Positions 33,352 to 37,599 of a DNA stretch of 37,599 bases are shown in pieces (positions within the stretch are counted from its first letter, which is position 1; each line of letters begins with the position of its first letter). This stretch comes from Candidatus Nitrosocosmicus sp. (lineage in GTDB: Archaea; Thermoproteota; Nitrososphaeria; Nitrososphaerales; Nitrososphaeraceae). A model generated the notes under the pieces. It was given only the letters and a program-made list of their open reading frames with translations. It was not told the origin of the DNA and did not search any database. The stretch is from assembly GCA_025934495.1 (NCBI GenBank), contig JAICXY010000023.1:1-37599 (forward strand), in the 5' to 3' direction. Made by a program: the position numbers and the translations under genes.

Positions 33352-34125
33352 TCACATTCCTAAATTGTTTTTCCTGCCTTCTTCTCCTTGGGTAAATAGT
33401 CGTGAAAGAGTTGCAGATAAATTTATCATTCCATTCATTGTTATATTTGATATTGCAATAGGGTTTGTTATATGTCCGCTTTTAAAAAGAGTTTTTATTA
33501 AATCCTTGCTAAGTAATGATTGCTCATAATTTTTTTCTTCATTTAACGAATTTTGTAATGAGGAAATGGAGTTAGACCATTCAAATACCTCTTTTAATTT
33601 GTCTATTATTTTGTCCCGCTTGGTGAGAACATTAATTTGAGGCGTATTTAATCGTAATTTTACTGATTGTGATAAAAACATTAGTGATACATAGTTAATT
33701 GGTGATTCAGCTAAAGTTCCATCCATAGTAAAAAGAGTTACTTTGTTATCTGAAAGAAAGTTTGAAATGAAATATGGGCCACTGGATCTAAAAACGAACA
33801 ATTCTATTTGTCCTGGTGTATCTACAATAATATAATCCGGATTTAATTCGTCTGCCTGGTTTTGTATTTCGGTTAGTTTAGTCGATATTAAATCGTTTGC
33901 TAATATCAATGACCCGTTTGGACCTAAATTATAATTTTCCATAATGGAGTAAATGTCAATAAAATCCCTAACATCTACATCAGGACTATAGGGTAAATTA
34001 ACTACACCTGGATCTAAATTTATCGATATAGGTGTAACGTCATTGTTATTATACCATTCTAAAAGGTTAGATGTTAATAATGATTTTCCAGAACCAGCAG
34101 TACCAGTGACAAAAATAGTATACAT
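33352..34125 (-). CDS. GPN-loop GTPase
   Basis: A 257-aa archaeal GPN-loop GTPase (PAB0955 type). The P-loop is GTAGSGKS (residues 8-15), the GPN motif is LGPNGSL (~residue 72), the G3 element is DTPGQIELF and the G4 element is LTKRDK. The eukaryotic relatives (GPN1-3) act as assembly factors for RNA polymerase II; the archaeal single form is thought to act as a dimer with a related but unproven role. ATG 34125 follows a TATA-like AAAATATAATAAA (minus strand, ~34140-34153), giving a near-leaderless mRNA. The stop lies 7 bp before thrB. Confidence 0.92.
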   Translation of the reverse strand: MYTIFVTGTAGSGKSLLTSNLLEWYNNNDVTPISINLDPGVVNLPYSPDVDVRDFIDIYSIMENYNLGPNGSLILANDLISTKLTEIQNQADELNPDYIIVDTPGQIELFVFRSSGPYFISNFLSDNKVTLFTMDGTLAESPINYVSLMFLSQSVKLRLNTPQINVLTKRDKIIDKLKEVFEWSNSISSLQNSLNEEKNYEQSLLSKDLIKTLFKSGHITNPIAISNITMNGMINLSATLSRLFTQGEEGRKNNLGM

Positions 34126-34208
34126 ATGAATTAACCTTGAATTTTATTATATTTTATTGTTATATTTGTATCATTATTATACTCCTTTATTTGAATATTT
34201 GTTATAAG

Positions 34209-35255
34209 TTGAATTGGCGGTTACTTTCCATTTTTGCGAGTATAATACCTATAATACTTATGTTTGTATTTACTCCTGTATCATTACATGATATTTTTTC
34301 TGTTGGGCTTCTTCCCTTTTTATTGTCTTTCTTGGCAACAATGGTAAAGATCTTTTTACAGGCAATTAGATTTTACTATTTTATAAGAAAATTCATTGGA
34401 AATCATGTAAGTTCGTTTTGGAAAATAGCTTTTGCTAGACTGGCAGGAGAATTCGTAACTCAGACTACCCCTTCTTATATAGGAGGCGAACTTGTGAGAA
34501 TAGCATTTTTAACAAAAAATAACGTTTCTGCAGGGAAAGCTGCTTGGGTTACTACTATGGAAATTATTGCTGATGTTTTCGTTGGTACTATATTGGCATT
34601 TATTGCTGGTTTTAATGCACTATTGGATGGTGCTACCTTCATTGGCATTTTATTAATTTTGATTGCTCTTCCAACTTTTGGTTTTTGGTTTTTTATATTA
34701 ATTTATTCCTCAAAAAAGAATATTAGATTGCCATCATTCACATTAAAGTTATCTAAAAAATTTATTTCTGAAGAAAAGGCCATACGTGGGATTAATTCTG
34801 TAAATAAGGCGTTAGATGATTTATGCATGATGAGTAGAGAAAATTTCGGTTCATTCGAATCTGTTAGAGTTTTTTCAATTGGAATAGCAATTACCTTATT
34901 GGCATTCTTTTTTCATGGGCTTTCTTTTTTGGTGTTAACTCATTCAATAGGGAGTCATATTGATTTATTTGTCTCTTTTATGGCTACCTCTTCATCTACT
35001 ATTTTAGGAACTCTTCCAGTTACTATAGGAGGGTCTGGTTTGGCAGAATTAGGTCTTTGGAGCTATATTAATCATTTGAATGATTTTTCGCAATTTGGGC
35101 ATATTCTTACTGATAGTCAATTAAATGTGATAATTGCTTGGCGTATAGCTTCATACCATATTCCTTTAATTATAATGTGGATTGCATTAATGAAATTGGC
35201 TATAGGAAAGAGTTACTCAAAACCGACTTCACCTTCTAAAATTACCGATAATTAA
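34209..35255 (+). CDS. Flippase-like/lysylphosphatidylglycerol-synthase-type membrane protein
   Basis: An integral membrane protein of the LPG-synthase TM-domain family (UPF0104-like), with about eight hydrophobic segments. Family marks are FLQAIRFYYFIRKF and the ARLAGEFVTQTTPSYIGGELVRIAFL block, which in relatives carries a conserved TP..iGg..ra. The C-terminal GTLPVTIGGSGLAELGLW is also typical. There is no synthase domain, so flipping or transport of a lipid or lipid-linked sugar is more likely. I chose TTG 34209, where the first segment matches the family. The frame is open to TTG 34137, which would add a 24-residue hydrophobic stretch, but its start would sit on the promoter of the divergent GTPase gene. 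Confidence 0.8.
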   Translation: MNWRLLSIFASIIPIILMFVFTPVSLHDIFSVGLLPFLLSFLATMVKIFLQAIRFYYFIRKFIGNHVSSFWKIAFARLAGEFVTQTTPSYIGGELVRIAFLTKNNVSAGKAAWVTTMEIIADVFVGTILAFIAGFNALLDGATFIGILLILIALPTFGFWFFILIYSSKKNIRLPSFTLKLSKKFISEEKAIRGINSVNKALDDLCMMSRENFGSFESVRVFSIGIAITLLAFFFHGLSFLVLTHSIGSHIDLFVSFMATSSSTILGTLPVTIGGSGLAELGLWSYINHLNDFSQFGHILTDSQLNVIIAWRIASYHIPLIIMWIALMKLAIGKSYSKPTSPSKITDN

Positions 35256-35716
35256 GAAGCACTATTATGATGTAAAAAACCATTTTTAGTATTGATGATC
35301 TTATATAAAATGTGAAATTCTATGAATATATTTATTTTGCATAATTAGAATAAACAGCTTTATGAGCATTAGTTTATCAAAAATCTGTCCTTTGGTTGTT
35401 CTCATATAACAGGCTATCCAAAAAACCTCTACTGCTTTTCAAATCATTCACTGCTGTCAAGCCAGCAGTGCAAGAGTTCAATAATATTTACGATAAAAAG
35501 ATAGCAAAAAGATATGATAAACATGAGATACAACGGATATCCAAACTAAACGACAATAGAAAAAGAGACATGGGTGCTGGGAGACCTTTCAAACTAGATG
35601 TAAAAAATAGGTTTCTTATGCTTTTAGTGTACTATCGTCTTTACATAACCTACACCTTGGCTGGATTTCTATTTGATTTAGATCAGAAGAGCAACGTCTG
35701 CAGGGATATCAAAAGA

Positions 35717-35744
35717 TTGAATATTGAATATTGAATATTGAATA
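35717..35744 (+). repeat. Four tandem copies of TTGAATA
   Basis: A 28-bp tract of four exact 7-bp units inside the IS5-type transposase remnant. With one copy the reading frame would run straight through (RL-N-MVRQC); three extra copies add 21 bp, which keeps the frame but brings in TGA 35732-35734. Confidence 0.9.
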
Positions 35745-35968
35745 TGGTAAGACAATGCGTACCAATTCCACAAAAAACATACAACATTATAAAGAGGCTC
35801 CAAACACCAATAGAGGAAGTCGAACATTATTTTCCAGGTCTTTTAGCTTTTATAGATTGTACATAGAACAATAGCAAATTCCAAGACCTGTAGATAAGGA
35901 TAGAAGAAAGATGTACTATTCTTGAGGCAAGAAGAAAAGACATACTACAGTAAAGAATCAGCTTATGG

Positions 35969-37053
35969 TTAACAGCTGTGTATACATATAGGTACATTCT
36001 CTTGTAAAATATTTGTGATTGCTTTGCCATGATTTTTATTATAAATATCCTTCCAATTGCTAACTGCTTGTCCTATTTCTTGTTCATCTTTAAAAGTAGA
36101 ATTGTTAATTGCTTGTCTTTGTAACCACACCCACCTTACTTCAATTAAATTAAGCTTGGGCGATCTTATCGGTAGAAATACGAATTTTATTCGTGGACAA
36201 TATGTGGATATCTCTTTTTGTACTACCTTTGATTTATGAGCTGAAAGGTTATCAAGTACAACAAAGATATTTCGAATATTCTTATCATATCTTTTATCTA
36301 CTCTTTTAAGAAAATCAACAAATTGTTTCCCTGTCTTCCTTTTATAGCATTGTACATGCATCTTGTCATTTGTGTAATCATAAGCACCAAATACATTTAG
36401 TAGCCCTTTTATCTTTTGAGCCTTCTCAACCTTTACCTGTACCGATGACCAGGATGTACCACCATGAGTCTTTGCCGTGGTTACTGGACCTTTCTCATCT
36501 AGATATAGAAGAATGGAATCCTTTTGTGTGTTGTATCTTAGTTGTTCAATGTACTTTTTTTCAAAGTGTAATCTGCAGGATCATTGATTCTTTTATTTGA
36601 TAGAACTGTTTTAGATTTTCTCCATTTTATTTTATGCTTTAAAAGAATATTCCTTATCTCTGAATGGCTTATTTTATCCACCATTTTTAGGTCATACATA
36701 AGAAAACCCGCTAGAATACGTAATGACCATGTGGAAAATCCCAAATCAAAAGATCTTGGATTTGCAGATGCTGTATCAACTATTTGTTTCTCTATATCAT
36801 TATCAAATTTATGTTGTTTGTGATTGTGCTTTTTTGATATGATGCCCTCGATTCCTTTTTCATTAAAGCGGTGTATCCATTTTCTTATGTTAAGGTCATG
36901 ATGATTTGTAATCTTCCTTATTTGCGGTACTGTATATCCTTCATCTTTAAGCAAGATTATCTTGGCTCTGTATCCTGATTCTTTATCTTCAAGCATCAGA
37001 TGTAACTGATTCTTTTCAACATCCGTAAGCATTCTGAGGAATGTATCCCTCAT
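35969..37053 (-). CDS. IS630-family transposase, two frames joined by a -1 shift
   Basis: The first frame (37053-36538, 171 aa) is the DNA-binding part: GYRAKIILLKDEGYTVPQIR and LNIRKWIHRFNEKGIEGI, a typical IS630 helix-turn-helix. The second (from near 36549 to 35969; the first ATG is at 36361) holds the catalytic part: first Asp in LYLDEKGPV, second in VVLDNLSAHKS, Glu in SPKLNLIEVRW. The frames meet at a run of seven A (36554-36560 on the minus strand), where a -1 shift joins them. Such slippery runs are used as programmed frameshift sites in this family, but a simple base loss is also possible. The stop codon TAA is made of the final target TA and the next host base. About 360 aa in total is normal. 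Confidence 0.8.
35972..36021 (+). repeat. Left terminal inverted repeat of the IS630-type element
   Basis: Starts ACAGCTGTGTATACATATAG. It pairs with 37101-37150 and shares the 10-base core TTGTAAAATA plus flanks. Confidence 0.8.
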
Positions 37054-37100
37054 AATAATAGATAAAAGAGTAGCAAGCTATAGGTGTTGTGATAGCAAAA

Positions 37101-37150
37101 CAAATACAACTATTTTACAAGAAGATATAGTATATCGTTTACATTGCTGT
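37101..37150 (-). repeat. Right terminal inverted repeat of the IS630-type element
   Basis: Read on the minus strand it starts ACAGCAATGTAAACGATATA and lines up with the left end. It precedes the transposase start at 37053 and so likely carries its promoter. Confidence 0.8.
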
Positions 37151-37599
37151 TAACAAAGATGGTTATATCCTTCATAAAGCAAATCATCATAAGAAAGGAC
37201 GAAAACATGATTATATATTCAACATATAAGAAGAATCATCCTGTTACTCCCTCAAAGCAAGTTGTTAATGTAGTTGATCTTGGATATCTTGGTATAGAAA
37301 AGGATTATCCTGTAGAACAACTATCATTGCACTACCATATAAAAAGAAAAGAAACCAACACGAGCTGTCCCAAGAAGAAAAGGCGTATAACAAAATTCAT
37401 TAGAAAAAAAGAATAGTGATAGAGCATACCATCTGTAGATTGAAAAAGTACAGGATTCTAGTGGTTTGTTGAATAACTACTTTCTTTTTTTGTAACAAGC
37501 TATATAGATCTAGATAATATATTGAACATTGGTCGATGATTCTATCGAGAAAAAGAAGAATAAGAAAAAGAAGAGAAAGATAAACTGGAGTGAATACAA

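Larger units (their letters stand above)
35972..37150 (-). mobile_element. IS630-type insertion sequence (1179 bp)
   Basis: The element is flanked by TA on both sides (35970-35971 and 37151-37152), the target duplication of the IS630/Tc1 group. Its ends are imperfect inverted repeats matching at 34 of 50 positions. The transposase runs leftward. Removing the element and one TA restores a reading frame across the junction in the host transposase (CTT ATG GTT AAC AAA GAT GGT), so both borders are exact to the base. It is younger than the IS5-type element it entered and has fewer defects. Confidence 0.9.
35396..37480 (+). pseudogene. IS5-family transposase pseudogene, interrupted by IS630-type element
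   Basis: The first half (35396-35734) carries the helix-turn-helix of the family (GRPFKLDVKNRFLMLLVYY, FDLDQ). After a TGA inside a tandem repeat, the same frame goes on: VRQCVPIPQKTYNIIKRL and HYFPGLLAFIDCT, with the first Asp of the DDE triad. Then come a UAG and a frame change, RPVDKDRRKMYYS and KKRHTTVKNQLMVN up to 35970. The IS630-type element follows. From 37152 the coding sequence resumes: NKDGYILHKANHHKKGRKHDY, VVNVVDLGYLGIEKDYP (second Asp) and, after more frame changes, IVIEHTICRLKKYRIL (third acidic residue). It is dead. Confidence 0.75.
35325..37515 (+). mobile_element. Decayed IS5-type insertion sequence, copy 2, split by an IS630-type element
   Basis: Same family as the relic at 329-1367. 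The left edge is placed where the two copies share an end region (TTGCATAATTAGAATAAACAGC near 35336 against TTGTATAATTAGTCC...AAACAGC in copy 1). The right edge is uncertain: AGATCTAG at about 37505-37513 resembles the terminal repeat, but the last part of the transposase is missing there. The inner IS630-type element occupies 35972-37150, so the original IS was about 1.0 kb. Confidence 0.6.

Noticed and set aside
35717-35744. TTGAATA tandem units as a CRISPR or attachment site
   Set aside because: Units are only 7 bp, adjacent, without spacers, and confined to a transposase relic.
37144-37416. 90-codon frame considered as an independent gene
   Set aside because: It is the middle of the IS5-type transposase (DLGYLGIEKDYP block), separated from its first half by the IS630-type insertion and frame changes.

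Overview
The window is an AT-rich archaeal chromosome segment that best fits an ammonia-oxidising thaumarchaeon (class Nitrososphaeria), possibly a soil Nitrososphaerales type. The clues are a CdvB/ESCRT-III protein, archaeal Pelota, HerA-NurA, an archaeal NMN adenylyltransferase, a Tes-like tetraether lipid radical-SAM enzyme, a B12-dependent ribonucleotide reductase, and a thiolase/DUF35 pair plus a crotonase of the kind used in the thaumarchaeal 3-hydroxypropionate/4-hydroxybutyrate cycle. Many genes use TTG starts with a TATA-like box about 25-35 nt upstream, which suggests leaderless or nearly leaderless mRNAs. Assignment below class level is inference.

Layout. 1-305: end of a pyruvoyl-dependent arginine decarboxylase. 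329-1367: decayed IS5-type insertion sequence. 1482-6346: phosphate uptake locus pstS-pstC-pstA-pstB-phoU, where PstB has an odd polyproline N-terminal extension. 6381-8388: C2H2-finger mini-protein, a SpoT-like HD protein and two tail-to-tail winged-helix proteins of shared architecture. 8487-10978: nurA-herA DNA end-resection operon. 10971-13953: RNA cyclase, NadM, a small PD-(D/E)XK nuclease, an unknown protein and pterin carbinolamine dehydratase. 14067-16859: nitrilase-family amidase, thiolase and its DUF35 partner. 16941-22505: CdvB paralogue, a wHTH/ATP-cone/NrdD-like protein without a glycyl-radical site, and the class II ribonucleotide reductase NrdJ. 22562-25594: pyrB, cutA, pelota and a small ORF. 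26167-31455: TrmB-type regulator, Tes-like radical-SAM enzyme, second wHTH, hybrid histidine kinase and response regulator. 31501-35255: crotonase, homoserine kinase, GPN-loop GTPase and a flippase-like membrane protein. 35325 to the end: a second decayed IS5-type element, into which an IS630-type element (35972-37150) has inserted at a TA dinucleotide.

How the genes connect. The pst-phoU block is a phosphate import and sensing unit. nurA-herA supports recombination repair, with a nuclease of Hjc/Mrr type about 1.8 kb away. The most promising new biology is the protein at 17632-19689. It joins a DNA-binding head, a nucleotide-sensing ATP-cone and a ribonucleotide-reductase-like body that lacks the radical site, and it sits 53 bp upstream of nrdJ. 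It looks like an archaeal counterpart of NrdR, a dNTP-sensing regulator built from a dead NrdD. No rRNA, tRNA, CRISPR array or replication origin was recognised.
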